The position numbers and the translations under genes are program-made. DNA of 64,000 nucleotides from Micromonospora rhizosphaerae (lineage in GTDB: Bacteria > Actinomycetota > Actinomycetes > Mycobacteriales > Micromonosporaceae), in contig NZ_FMHV01000002.1 in assembly GCF_900091465.1 (NCBI RefSeq), forward strand, positions 5,580,001 through 5,644,000, read 5' to 3'. The notes under the pieces were generated by a model. The model did not search any database. It saw only the letters and a list, made by a program, of their open reading frames with translations, and was not told the origin of the DNA. The number at the start of each line of letters is the position of its first letter. Within the stretch, counting starts at the first letter, position 1. Positions 1-8,227 of the stretch are shown here, in pieces.

Positions 1-1
1 G

Positions 2-319
2 GTCGAGCTGATCACCGCGGTCGGACTCTCCTCGGTCAAGGTGCTCGCCGACACATACCACATGAACATCGAGGAGGACGAGCCCACCACCGCCCTGGTA
101 CTGGCCGCCAGGCACCTCGGGCACGTCCAGGTCAGCGACTCCAACCGCTTCCACCCCGGCGCCGGTCACCTGGACTGGGCGGCACTGCTCGGCACCCTGG
201 ACGCGATCGGCTACGACGGTCACCTCGCCGTCGAGTGCCGGCTGCGCGGAGAGCCCATCGCGGCCGTCGCCGGCATCCCCGGCTTCCTGCGCCGCCACAT
301 GGTGGGCGTCGCCGCATGA
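2..319 (+). CDS. sugar phosphate isomerase/epimerase family protein, C-terminal part (5' end outside window)
   Basis: The reading frame is open from the window edge, so the start lies upstream. The visible residues form the last third of a xylose-isomerase-like TIM barrel: ADTYHMNIEE supplies acidic and histidine residues of the kind that bind a divalent metal in this family, followed by GHVQVSDSNR and a terminal VECRL strand. It is closely similar to the end of the complete gene at 14147-14977, which has nearly the same three motifs. The stop overlaps the start of the following glycosidase gene (ATGA), so the two are translationally coupled. The substrate cannot be read from the sequence; interconversion of a ketose or keto-glycoside intermediate is inferred. 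Confidence 0.85.
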   Translation, partial: VELITAVGLSSVKVLADTYHMNIEEDEPTTALVLAARHLGHVQVSDSNRFHPGAGHLDWAALLGTLDAIGYDGHLAVECRLRGEPIAAVAGIPGFLRRHMVGVAA

Positions 320-1641
320 CCATCGCACCCACCATCGCGGTGGACACCCGCCCCGCGGCGTCCGACCACCGTAACCTCGACCGGGCCGCCCGGCGGGTAC
401 TGGTGACGAACTGGCGGGCGCGCGCCACCGTGCCGGCCACCAAGCTGTACCCGCACCAGTGGAGCTGGGACTCGGCGTTCATCGCGATCGGGCTGCGCCA
501 CCTATCCCCCACCCGCGCACAGCGGGAACTCGAGTCGTTGTTCGGCGCCCAGTGGCACGACGGCCGGGTACCGCACATCGTCTTCGATCCGGACGTTCCG
601 GGGGACGCGTACTTCCCCGGACCCGGGTTCTGGCGCTCGGGATCCGCGAACGCGGCGGCCGTGCCCACCTCCGGGATCGTGCAACCGCCCGCGCATGCCC
701 TCGCGACCTGGGCCACGTACCGCGCCGACCCGGCCGTCGCGCACGTCCGCGGTTTCCTGCCGCGGATGTACCCGCGACTCGCCCACTGGCACCACTACCT
801 GCTCACCCGACGCGACCTGGGTGGCGCGGGTCTCGCCTCGATCGTGCACCCGTGGGAGTCCGGGATGGACAACAGTCCGGCGTGGGACGCGCCGCTGTCG
901 CGGATCGAGCCGGCGCCGCCCGGCTCGTTCACCCGGCGCGACCTGGCCCATGCGCCGGCGGCCGAACGGCCGACCGACCTCGACTACGGCCGCTACATCA
1001 GGCTGGCGAGCGACTACCGCGATGCCGGGTACGCCGACTCGCCGTCAATGCACGCTTTCGCGATCGAAGACCCGCTGTACAACGCGTTGCTGATCGCAGG
1101 CGAACACGCGCTCGCCGACATCGCCGCGGCGATCGGTCGCGACCCGGCACCACACCTCGCGACGGCCGCCCGGCTCACCGCCGCCCTGGTGTCCCGGCTG
1201 TACGACCCGGCCGCGAACATGTTCTTCCCCCGCAACGTAAACACCGGCGAGCTCGTCCGCTCCTGGTCGATCACCGGCCTGATGCCGATGATCGTGCCGG
1301 GGCTGCCGGTGGCCCGGGAACTCGTCGACACCGCGCTGGGCAACCGCTTCCGGCTCCGCGAGGCGTGCCCGCTGCCCTCCTACGACCTGACCGCGCCCGA
1401 CCACGTCCCGGGCCAGTACTGGAGGGGACCGGGCTGGGTCAACACCAGCTGGCTGTTCTGGCACGGGCTGCGCCTGCACGGCGAGACGGCACTGGCCGAC
1501 GACCTGCGCGACCGGCTCCTGCACCGGGTGCTCGAGACCGGGTTCCGCGAGTACGTCGACCCACTGACCGGCACCGGACACGGCAGCGACGGATTCAGTT
1601 GGACGGCCGCGCTGACCCTCGACCTCATCCGCGCCGCATGA
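316..1641 (+). CDS. MGH1-like (alpha/alpha)6 glycoside hydrolase
   Basis: A 441-residue protein of the mannosylglycerate-hydrolase/GH63-like family. Visible family motifs are YPHQWSWDSAF (residues 45-55), HPWESGMDNSPAWD in the middle and YWRGPGWVNTSWLFWHGL near the end; these aromatic and acidic stretches line the active site of (alpha/alpha)6-barrel glycosidases. There is no signal peptide, so it should act in the cytoplasm on imported oligosaccharide or glycoside. ATG 316 is chosen because it overlaps the upstream stop; an upstream in-frame ATG at 235 would lie inside the isomerase gene. A paralogue is at 12759-14150, also paired with an isomerase. Exact substrate unknown. Confidence 0.85.
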   Translation: MTIAPTIAVDTRPAASDHRNLDRAARRVLVTNWRARATVPATKLYPHQWSWDSAFIAIGLRHLSPTRAQRELESLFGAQWHDGRVPHIVFDPDVPGDAYFPGPGFWRSGSANAAAVPTSGIVQPPAHALATWATYRADPAVAHVRGFLPRMYPRLAHWHHYLLTRRDLGGAGLASIVHPWESGMDNSPAWDAPLSRIEPAPPGSFTRRDLAHAPAAERPTDLDYGRYIRLASDYRDAGYADSPSMHAFAIEDPLYNALLIAGEHALADIAAAIGRDPAPHLATAARLTAALVSRLYDPAANMFFPRNVNTGELVRSWSITGLMPMIVPGLPVARELVDTALGNRFRLREACPLPSYDLTAPDHVPGQYWRGPGWVNTSWLFWHGLRLHGETALADDLRDRLLHRVLETGFREYVDPLTGTGHGSDGFSWTAALTLDLIRAA

Positions 1642-3446
1642 CCCCCTCCGTCATGGTGGCGGGGTCGACCTGTCTGCTGACCTCCGCACCCGGCGCCGAC
1701 CTGGGAGAAGACGAGCTCGACGGGCTGTTCGTCGACGACTGTCGGCACCTGTCGACGCTGGCACTGCGAGTGCACGGGCGGCCACTGCGGACGCTGCGGT
1801 CCTCCGGCACCACGTCGGTGGCCATCCCGGACACCCCGCGCGGATCCAATCCGCCGTTCGCCGTGCACCGACAGCGCGAGGTGACGGCCGGCCGGCTGGT
1901 CGAGACACTGACACTGCAGTCGTACGTCAACGAGCCGCAGACCGTACGCCTGGGATACCACCTCGCCACCGACTTCGCCGACCAGTTCGAGCTGCGCTCC
2001 GACCGGGTCTTCGACAAGTCGGACGCGGTCCGGACCACCACGCTCGACGGCGACGGCCTGATCCTCGCCTACGAGCGGCGCGGCTTCCGGCGCAGCACCA
2101 CGGTGACTGCGGCGCCGGCGGCCCGGCTGACCACCGACAGCGCGGAGTGGACGCTGACACTCGCGCCGCACGGCTCGGCGTCCGTCAGCCTGACCGTGGA
2201 CGCCGGACGGCCCGCGCCGTCCATGGAGGCATCCCCGCCGATGCCGCACGTCGCACGTGACGACCTGGCCCGTTGCGTCCGGCGCGGCCTCGCGGACCTC
2301 GACGCCCTCCGCGTCAAGGTGCCCGGGCTGCCGACCGGCGCCCATGTGCCCGCCGCCGGCGCGCCCTGGTTCCTCACCGTCTTCGGCCGCGACAGCCTCA
2401 TCTCGTCGCTGTTCGCACTGCCGTACCGCCCGGAACTCGCCGCCGGCACACTACGCGCGCTCGGCGCATTCCTCGGCGGCCGCAATGATCCGGCCCGCGT
2501 CGAGGAACCCGGCAAAGTGGTGCACGAGCTGCGCTTCGGCGAGCTGGCGACGCTTGGCGAGGTTCCGTACGGTCGCTATTACGGCACCGTCGACGCGACC
2601 CCGTTGTTCCTGGCGCTGCTGGCCGCGTACCACGAGCTGACCGGCGACGACGTCCTCGCCAAGGCCCTCGAAGGCCCGGCGCGGGCCGCCGCCGGCTGGG
2701 TGTGCAGGCAGCTCGACGCTCGCGGCTACCTGACCTACCGCACCGACGGGCCGGGCCTCGTGCATCAGTGCTGGAAGGACTCGGCCGACTCGATCGTCTT
2801 TCGGGACGGCACACCGGCGGCCGGGCCGATCGCGGTGTCCGAGGCCCAGGCGTACGCCTACCGCGGCCTGCTCGGCACCGCCCGGATCGCCGAGCAGGTG
2901 TGGGGCGACGCCTCCTGGGCAGGGGAGTTAACCGCCCGCGCCCACGCGTTGCAGACGCGGTTCGCGGCCGATTTTCGTCTGCCCGACGGATTCGTGGCAC
3001 TGGCCCTGGACGGCTCCGGCCGGGCGGTCGACGCCCTCGCCTCCAACGCCGGACATGTGCTGTGGTCGAGCATCATCGCCGACGACTGGGCCACCGCCGT
3101 CGGGCGGCGGCTGGCACAGGACGACTTCTTCTCGGGCTGGGGCGTACGCACGCTCGCCGAGGGTCAGGCGCCGTACCACCCCTTGTCCTACCACCGCGGC
3201 GGCGTATGGCCCCACGACACCGCATTCGCGGTGGCCGGCCTGGTCGCCGCCGGCCGGCGGGACGACGCGGCACGCATCGCAGAGGGACTGCTCGCCGCGG
3301 CCGCCTACTACGACGATCGGCTCCCGGAGGTGCTCACCGGGTTACCCCGCATCGCGAACGACGGTCCTGTGCCGTACCCGCATTCCTGCTCGCCGCAAGC
3401 CTGGGCGGCGGCATCGCCGTTGGCCCTGCTGACCGCGCTCGGGTGA
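1638..3446 (+). CDS. glycogen-debranching-type protein (GDE N-terminal domain plus amylo-alpha-1,6-glucosidase-like domain)
   Basis: A 602-residue cytoplasmic protein. Residues about 1-195 resemble the N-terminal beta-rich domain of bacterial amylo-alpha-1,6-glucosidase family proteins (GLFVDDCRHLS near residue 30). Residues about 205-600 form a six-hairpin glycosidase domain with FLTVFGRDSL (245-254), YYGTVDATPLF (314-324) and a C-terminal YHRGGVWPHDT motif. ATG 1638 overlaps the preceding stop, so it is the third gene of an isomerase-glycosidase-debranching operon. Proteins of this type are often annotated as glycogen debranching enzymes, but many act on other alpha- or beta-glycosides; the operon context suggests a role in degrading an imported saccharide rather than storage glycogen. 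Confidence 0.8.
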   Translation: MTPSVMVAGSTCLLTSAPGADLGEDELDGLFVDDCRHLSTLALRVHGRPLRTLRSSGTTSVAIPDTPRGSNPPFAVHRQREVTAGRLVETLTLQSYVNEPQTVRLGYHLATDFADQFELRSDRVFDKSDAVRTTTLDGDGLILAYERRGFRRSTTVTAAPAARLTTDSAEWTLTLAPHGSASVSLTVDAGRPAPSMEASPPMPHVARDDLARCVRRGLADLDALRVKVPGLPTGAHVPAAGAPWFLTVFGRDSLISSLFALPYRPELAAGTLRALGAFLGGRNDPARVEEPGKVVHELRFGELATLGEVPYGRYYGTVDATPLFLALLAAYHELTGDDVLAKALEGPARAAAGWVCRQLDARGYLTYRTDGPGLVHQCWKDSADSIVFRDGTPAAGPIAVSEAQAYAYRGLLGTARIAEQVWGDASWAGELTARAHALQTRFAADFRLPDGFVALALDGSGRAVDALASNAGHVLWSSIIADDWATAVGRRLAQDDFFSGWGVRTLAEGQAPYHPLSYHRGGVWPHDTAFAVAGLVAAGRRDDAARIAEGLLAAAAYYDDRLPEVLTGLPRIANDGPVPYPHSCSPQAWAAASPLALLTALG

Positions 3447-3725
3447 CACCGACCGATGGGCCGTCTGCTGCTGGTTACACCGTCGGGGGCGTCTCCTGGC
3501 TGCATCACCCAGCCTCGCTTACTTCCTGGCCCTGGTCCTCTCGACGGCGTGCAGAGCGGCTCCCAACTTGTCAGCATGAAGCGGCCGGCGGCATCGGGGA
3601 TCACGTCGAGCAAATGGCGCTGGCCGAGTGCATCTGCCTATCGGCCCTGAGTAGCGGAATTCAGGCCGCGCCGAACCCGGTTGCGAGATCTTCTAGCACG
3701 AATCGAACCTTCAAGGCATCATCTT

Positions 3726-3857
3726 GTGTGCGCCGACCGGGGAACCGACGTCGGCGGCGACCAACTCGTGCTAGGGGTCACCGACGCCGGCAACACAAAC
3801 AACAGCGACCACGGCGACTGGGCCGACGCCAAGCTCATCCGCCTCCCGGGGAGCTGA
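3726..3857 (+). pseudogene. remnant of an NPCBM-type carbohydrate-binding domain
   Basis: One frame reads VGGDQLVLGVTDAGN followed by SDHGDWADAKL before a stop. This matches the last two strands of NPCBM/NEW2 modules, which end secreted glycosidases such as alpha-galactosidases (consensus around VTDAG...DHADWADA). Only about 40 residues remain and no start or enzyme domain precedes it. The rest of the gap from 3447 to 3933 holds no convincing gene. It is read as the 3' scar of a deleted secreted glycosidase. Confidence 0.55.
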
Positions 3858-3933
3858 CGAGCGCCGCGGGCGGGGAGCCCACCTCGGTCACATGCCCCAG
3901 GCCTCCGACCGGAGCATTGACGTGGACAGGGAC

Positions 3934-3975
3934 GACCGCGGGAGGTTCCCCGGGTGCGGGGAGCCTCCCGCGGTC
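3934..3975. terminator. strong hairpin downstream of the betaine transporter operon
   Basis: Twelve-base arms GACCGCGGGAGG (3934-3945) and CCTCCCGCGGTC (3964-3975) pair perfectly, and an inner CCCC/GGGG stem extends the hairpin. It starts ten bases beyond the stop of the substrate-binding protein gene on the minus strand. There is no long U tract, as is common in actinobacteria. It probably terminates the ABC operon and may also stop leftward-convergent transcripts. Confidence 0.7.
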
Positions 3976-3985
3976 GCGCGGGACG

Positions 3986-4969
3986 TCAGGCGATGAAGCC
4001 CTCTTCCTTCAACCAGTCCGCGGCGACCTGCGCCACCGGTTCGCCCTTGACGTCGACGCGCTCGTTGAGCTTGCGGATGGTCTCGTCGTCGAGCTTGGCG
4101 GTAATCGGCTCAAGGATGTTGGTCAGGTTCGGGTACTTGGCGGCGGTTGCGCCGTTGACCGTCAGCGCCGGGTTGTAGATGGGGAAGAACTTCTTGTCGT
4201 CCTCCAGCACCACCAGGTCGAGGTTGCTGATCCGGCCGTCGGTGGTGAACACTTCACCGAAATTGCAGGACTCGCCCTTCTTCGTCTCGGTGTAGACGAC
4301 TCCCGTGTCGACGGTCCTGATGTTGGACTTCGGCACGTTCATGGCGTACGTCTTGGTCATGCCGGGCCACCCGTCGTTCCGCCCGGCGAACTCGCTCTCC
4401 AGGCAGAAGGTCGCGTCGGTCGGCTTGCTCTTGGCGAACGCGGCGAGGTCGGACAGGGTACGAAGGTTCCACTCCTTGGCCTTCTCCGCACGCACCGCCA
4501 TCGCGTAGGTGTTGTTGGCCGGTGCGATGGCACCCCAGACGACCTGGTTCTTCTCCTTGTCCTCCTTGACCACTGCGTCGTACTGCTGCCGGGAGTCGGG
4601 GACCGGGTCGGTGTGGTTCAGGTAGGTGATCCAGGCGGTTCCGGTGTACTCCCAGTACACGTCGACCTCTCCGGCGAGCAGACCCTTGCGGACGTTGACC
4701 GACCCCTTGATGTTGGTCTTGTCAATCACGTTCGCGCCTGCCGCCTTGAGCGCCAGCATGGTGATGTGGCCGAAGACGATGTTCTCGGTGAAGTCCTTGG
4801 AGCCGACAACGATCGTCTGGCCGACGAGGGCGTCGTCCTTCTTGATCGACCCCGCTCCGACCGCCACCTCCGCACCCGAGTCCTCGGTGGTGACCGAGCA
4901 ACCGGTCAGTGCCATGGCGATGAGTGCGGTACCGGCGGCCAGCCGGGAAAGGGGTGTGCGGGTACGCAT
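3986..4969 (-). CDS. glycine betaine/choline/proline ABC transporter, substrate-binding lipoprotein (ProX/OpuCC type)
   Basis: A 327-residue lipoprotein with a short basic N-terminus, hydrophobic stretch and lipobox LTGC at residues 21-24, so it should be anchored outside the membrane. The mature part has VVGSKDFTENIVFG and DVYWEYTGTAW, hallmark stretches of the OpuAC-like fold that binds quaternary ammonium compounds. It is the last gene of a minus-strand operon of permease, ATPase, permease and binding protein, with a 60-base gap after the second permease where a separate ribosome site can fit. Role: capture of an osmoprotectant such as glycine betaine or choline. The aromatic cage residues were not mapped, so the ligand is inferred from the family. 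Confidence 0.9.
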   Translation of the reverse strand: MRTRTPLSRLAAGTALIAMALTGCSVTTEDSGAEVAVGAGSIKKDDALVGQTIVVGSKDFTENIVFGHITMLALKAAGANVIDKTNIKGSVNVRKGLLAGEVDVYWEYTGTAWITYLNHTDPVPDSRQQYDAVVKEDKEKNQVVWGAIAPANNTYAMAVRAEKAKEWNLRTLSDLAAFAKSKPTDATFCLESEFAGRNDGWPGMTKTYAMNVPKSNIRTVDTGVVYTETKKGESCNFGEVFTTDGRISNLDLVVLEDDKKFFPIYNPALTVNGATAAKYPNLTNILEPITAKLDDETIRKLNERVDVKGEPVAQVAADWLKEEGFIA

Positions 4970-5029
4970 TGATGACCTCCACGACGCACGGGCGCCGGTT
5001 GGGAAAAGGGGATGTGGATGATCTGTGGA

Positions 5030-5812
5030 TCAGTCGAGCCCGGGCGGCCGGAGCAGGTCGGCGATCACACCGCCGAGCCAGTCCAGCGTCAGGGCGAGGG
5101 TGGCGGTGAGCACCGCACCGGTGACCAGGACGGGATCACGCTGAAGCTTGATCCCGGTCACGATCAATCCGCCGAGACCGCCCGCATCGATGAAGGTGGC
5201 GAGCGTGGCGACCCCGACTGCGAGCACCAGCGCCGTGCGCACGCCGGCGAGAATCACCGGTACCGCGAGCGGCAGCTCGACCCGGAGCAGGACCGCGAGC
5301 GGGGACATGCCGATGCCCCGGCCCGCTTCGATCATATGCCGGTCGACCTGGTTGATTCCGGCGATCGTGTTACGCAGCACGGGCAACACCGCATAGGCCA
5401 CGAGCCCGATGAGTGCGGTGCCGGCGCCGATGCCCAACCAGATACTGAGCAGTACCAGCACCCCGATGGCCGGCATCGCCTGGCCGATGTTGGCCAGAGC
5501 CGTGACGAACGGTGCCAGCCAGCGCAGTGCCGGGCGGGTGAGCAGGACGCCGGCGCTGACCGCGATCGTCACCACCAGCAGCGTGGTCATCGCGGAGATC
5601 GAGATGTGCTGGCCGGTCACCTGAAGCAGGTACCCGGCATTGAGCGAGCGCCGCTCGATGTCGTCCAGGGCAAGCGAGCGCACCCAGAGGTAGGTGGCGA
5701 GCAGCGTTGCCGCGAGGACCAGCGGCATGGTCGCGTGCCGGCGCAGCAGGCCCCGCCACCGCGAGGGTGGGGCGTCCGCGACCTGACCGGAGGCGACGGT
5801 GTCGACGCTCAT
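5030..5812 (-). CDS. glycine betaine/proline-type ABC transporter permease (second permease)
   Basis: A 260-residue inner-membrane permease with about six hydrophobic segments. The cytoplasmic EAA loop reads EAGRGIGMSPLAVLLRVELP, the coupling site for the ATPase. The ATG overlaps the upstream ATPase stop (ATGA). This and the first permease are related but distinct, so the transporter is a heterodimeric channel like OpuCB/OpuCD rather than a homodimer. An N-terminal extension of about 28 polar residues precedes the first membrane segment. Confidence 0.9.
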   Translation of the reverse strand: MSVDTVASGQVADAPPSRWRGLLRRHATMPLVLAATLLATYLWVRSLALDDIERRSLNAGYLLQVTGQHISISAMTTLLVVTIAVSAGVLLTRPALRWLAPFVTALANIGQAMPAIGVLVLLSIWLGIGAGTALIGLVAYAVLPVLRNTIAGINQVDRHMIEAGRGIGMSPLAVLLRVELPLAVPVILAGVRTALVLAVGVATLATFIDAGGLGGLIVTGIKLQRDPVLVTGAVLTATLALTLDWLGGVIADLLRPPGLD

Positions 5813-7050
5813 GGCGTCTCCCCATCCGCCGCCGACCGGGTGCCACGGCGCTGCACGGGCATCGCATCGGCTCTCGGCCCGTCCGCCGGCTTCGGGGCCT
5901 CTGCCACCGGCCGATCGCGGAGCCGCTCGCTCTCGCGCATCTCACCGATCGCCCGCATCAGCCGGTCGATGGACAGGGTGCCGCGGTACCGGCCCGCGTC
6001 GTCGACCACCACCGCTGCACCACTGCTGCTGCTCAGCATCGCGTCGAGCGCGTCGTGCAGCGTGGCACGAGGCTCCACCACGGTCGCGGGTCCGCCGGTC
6101 CCCCGCAGGTTGTCCTGATTCGGATCCAGGTCCCGGGCGGTGATCCAGTGCAGCGGGCGCCGTTCGCTGTCCACGCTCAGTACGGCCCACTCGCCGGTCT
6201 CGTCCAGCCGGCGCAGCGCCGACGTCGGCGAGTCGTCCAAGTGGACCAACTCGGCCTCGTCCCATTCGACCGCGTCGACCCGGCGAAGGTTGAGCTGTTT
6301 GAGTGAGGCGCCCGCACCGATGAACTGGGCCACCGTCTTGTCCGCGGGATTGCTCAGTAGCCGCTCCGGGGTGTCGAACTGCCGGATGCTCGATCGATCC
6401 CCGAGCACCGCGATGCGGCTGCCCATCTTGATCGCCTCGTCGAAGTCGTGGGTGACGAAGACGATGGTCTTCTGCAGCTTCTCCTGCAGCCTGAGGAACT
6501 CGTTTTGCAGCCGGTCCCGGGTCAACGGATCCGTGGCGCCGAACGGCTCGTCCATCAGCATCACCGGCGGATCGGCAGCGAGCGCGCGGGCAACCCCGAC
6601 GCGCTGTTGCTGGCCGCCGGAGAGCTGCCGTGGCAGGCGGTGCCGGTACTGGCCGGGCTCCAACCCGACCAGGTGCAGCAGCTCGTCGACCCGGGCGTCG
6701 ATCCGCTTGCGGTCCCAACCAAGCATCTTCGGCACCAACCCGACGTTGGTCGCCACGCTCATGTGAGGGAAGAGCCCCACCTGCTGGATGACATAGCCGA
6801 TACGCCGGCGCAGCTCGGTCGGGTCGAGCGAGGTGACGTCTGATCCGTCCACCATGATCCGCCCAGAGGTGGGCTCGATCAATCGATTGATCATTTTCAT
6901 GGTGGTGGTCTTGCCGCAGCCGGATGGGCCGACCAGCACGACTATCTCGCCCCGCCGGATGGTCATCGACACGTCCTCGACGGCCGGGGTCTTCTGTCCC
7001 CGGTAGAGCTTGCTGACCTGTTGCAGTTCGATCATCACGTCAGCGGTCAT
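5809..7050 (-). CDS. glycine betaine/proline-type ABC transporter ATP-binding protein with C-terminal CBS-like region
   Basis: A 413-residue ATPase. Walker A GPSGCGKTT is at 41-49, signature LSGGQ at 143-147 and Walker B VMLMDEP at 163-169, followed by the switch histidine in VTHDFDEA. Beyond residue 260 the protein continues with two CBS-type repeats (TGEWAVLSVD... and SSSGAAVVVDDAGRYRGTLS), as in OpuA/OpuCA ATPases where they sense ionic strength or c-di-AMP. A polar tail follows. Start and stop both overlap neighbouring genes by four bases, so the subunits are co-translated. Role: energises osmoprotectant uptake. Ligand and sensing mode are inferred from the family. Confidence 0.92.
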   Translation of the reverse strand: MTADVMIELQQVSKLYRGQKTPAVEDVSMTIRRGEIVVLVGPSGCGKTTTMKMINRLIEPTSGRIMVDGSDVTSLDPTELRRRIGYVIQQVGLFPHMSVATNVGLVPKMLGWDRKRIDARVDELLHLVGLEPGQYRHRLPRQLSGGQQQRVGVARALAADPPVMLMDEPFGATDPLTRDRLQNEFLRLQEKLQKTIVFVTHDFDEAIKMGSRIAVLGDRSSIRQFDTPERLLSNPADKTVAQFIGAGASLKQLNLRRVDAVEWDEAELVHLDDSPTSALRRLDETGEWAVLSVDSERRPLHWITARDLDPNQDNLRGTGGPATVVEPRATLHDALDAMLSSSSGAAVVVDDAGRYRGTLSIDRLMRAIGEMRESERLRDRPVAEAPKPADGPRADAMPVQRRGTRSAADGETP

Positions 7051-7799
7051 CGTTGACCTCCCTGGGTGGTGGACGGAGCCGGGAGGGACGGTGCGCCGGC
7101 CAGCGTCGTGACGGAGTCCGGCTGCTCGGCGGGGGACGGCGCGGTTGACCGAGAGAGGGCAGACCGGCGGCCCCGGGTCAGCACACCGAGCAGGCCCAGG
7201 CAGAGGTCCAGGACGAGGGCGAGGACGACCACTCCGAGGGTGCCGATTAGGGCCTGGTTCAGCGAGTTGACGCCGCCGAGGTTGGCCAGGCCCGAGAAGA
7301 TCTGGTTACCCAGGCCCGGGCCGCCGACGTACGCGGCGATCGCCGCGATGCCCATCGTCATCTGGGTGGAGACGCGGATACCCGCCAGGATGACCGGCCA
7401 TGCCAGCGGTATCTCGACCGTGCACAGCATCCGCACCCAGCTCATCCCGATGCCGCGAGCCGCTTCGGTCAGCGCGGGGTCGATCTCGGTCAGTCCCACC
7501 ACCGTGTTACGGGTGATCGGCAACAGGGCGTACAGGGTCAGCGCGACCAGCGCGGGAAGGTACCCCAAGCCCAGCGGTGTGATCAACAGGCCGAGCAACG
7601 CGAACGAAGGAATGGTCAGCACAGCTGCGGCGATCGCGACGGCGATTCCCCGGGCGCGACGGTGGCGGTAGGTGAGAACGGCGATGGACATGCCGATGAG
7701 CGTCGCCAGCGCTACCGCCATCAGCACGATCGTGGCGTGCTCAATTGTCTGGGCGACCAGCAGGTCGCGGCGGCTCTCCAGATATTCGAAGAAGGTCAT
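7047..7799 (-). CDS. glycine betaine/proline-type ABC transporter permease (first permease)
   Basis: A 250-residue membrane protein, first gene of the betaine-type operon. It carries the EAA loop EAARGIGMSWVRMLCTVEIP and several hydrophobic segments. ATG 7799 (protein start MTFFEYLESRR) is chosen because a purine-rich GAGAGGA lies about eight bases upstream; a longer open frame to 7868 has an arginine/proline-rich start with no membrane character. The C-terminal 40 residues are polar. The stop overlaps the ATPase start. Palindromes at 7867-7882 and 8020-8037 lie in its upstream region. Confidence 0.88.
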   Translation of the reverse strand: MTFFEYLESRRDLLVAQTIEHATIVLMAVALATLIGMSIAVLTYRHRRARGIAVAIAAAVLTIPSFALLGLLITPLGLGYLPALVALTLYALLPITRNTVVGLTEIDPALTEAARGIGMSWVRMLCTVEIPLAWPVILAGIRVSTQMTMGIAAIAAYVGGPGLGNQIFSGLANLGGVNSLNQALIGTLGVVVLALVLDLCLGLLGVLTRGRRSALSRSTAPSPAEQPDSVTTLAGAPSLPAPSTTQGGQR

Positions 7800-7866
7800 C
7801 TGACACGTCCTCTCGGCGGCTGGCAGGCCGCGGGCCAGATGTGGCCGCGGCGGTGCGGGACCTGCC

Positions 7867-7882
7867 ATGGCCAGTTGGCCAT
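7867..7882. promoter_or_regulatory. candidate operator, inverted repeat upstream of the betaine-type operon
   Basis: ATGGCCA and TGGCCAT form seven-base perfect arms separated by GT, about 68 bases before the first permease start. Its position fits a repressor or activator site, but no regulator gene sits next to the operon. Confidence 0.4.
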
Positions 7883-8019
7883 CACATTTCGGGCGTAGGC
7901 GTTCGGCAATGGCCCTCCGTGTGGGACGTGGAGTGGTTGGAGTAAGAGGTAGGAAGTTCAGACGGGAGCGCCGAGCGAGACGGGGTCGGGGCCCACCGCT
8001 TCGTCCATCTCCTCCTTCC

Positions 8020-8037
8020 GGGCAGAAACTTCTGCCC
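8020..8037. promoter_or_regulatory. candidate operator, perfect 8-base-arm palindrome
   Basis: GGGCAGAA and TTCTGCCC are perfect arms around a two-base centre, about 220 bases upstream of the first permease of the betaine-type operon. The rest of 7883-8202 shows no gene. The compact spacing looks like a dimeric regulator site rather than a terminator. Confidence 0.4.
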
Positions 8038-8202
8038 AGGCGATCATTGTGGGTGTGTCACGGTACGTCATGTGCCCCGCGTCAGTTCGGCCGGCCCGGG
8101 ACCGGAGCCCGAGATGTCCTCTGATGTTCCGCGAGGAACCGCCGGACAGGCTTGCCCGCCGGCCGGATACGGCGCGGAAGTCGCAGGTCGAACGGCAGGG
8201 TC

Positions 8203-8227
8203 GGCTAGCGATCTTTGGTCGCTAGCC
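8203..8227. repeat. perfect 9-base inverted repeat at the ISL3 transposase stop
   Basis: GGCTAGCGA (8203-8211) and TCGCTAGCC (8219-8227) flank a seven-base loop. The transposase stop codon at 8205-8207 lies inside the left arm. It may be a terminator for the IS gene or the scar of the truncation. Confidence 0.5.

Noticed and set aside
459..3446. Very long plus-strand frame covering two genes in one frame
   Set aside because: The first 390 residues are the arginine/proline-rich shadow of the glycosidase gene at 316; the real protein starts at ATG 1638, which overlaps the glycosidase stop.
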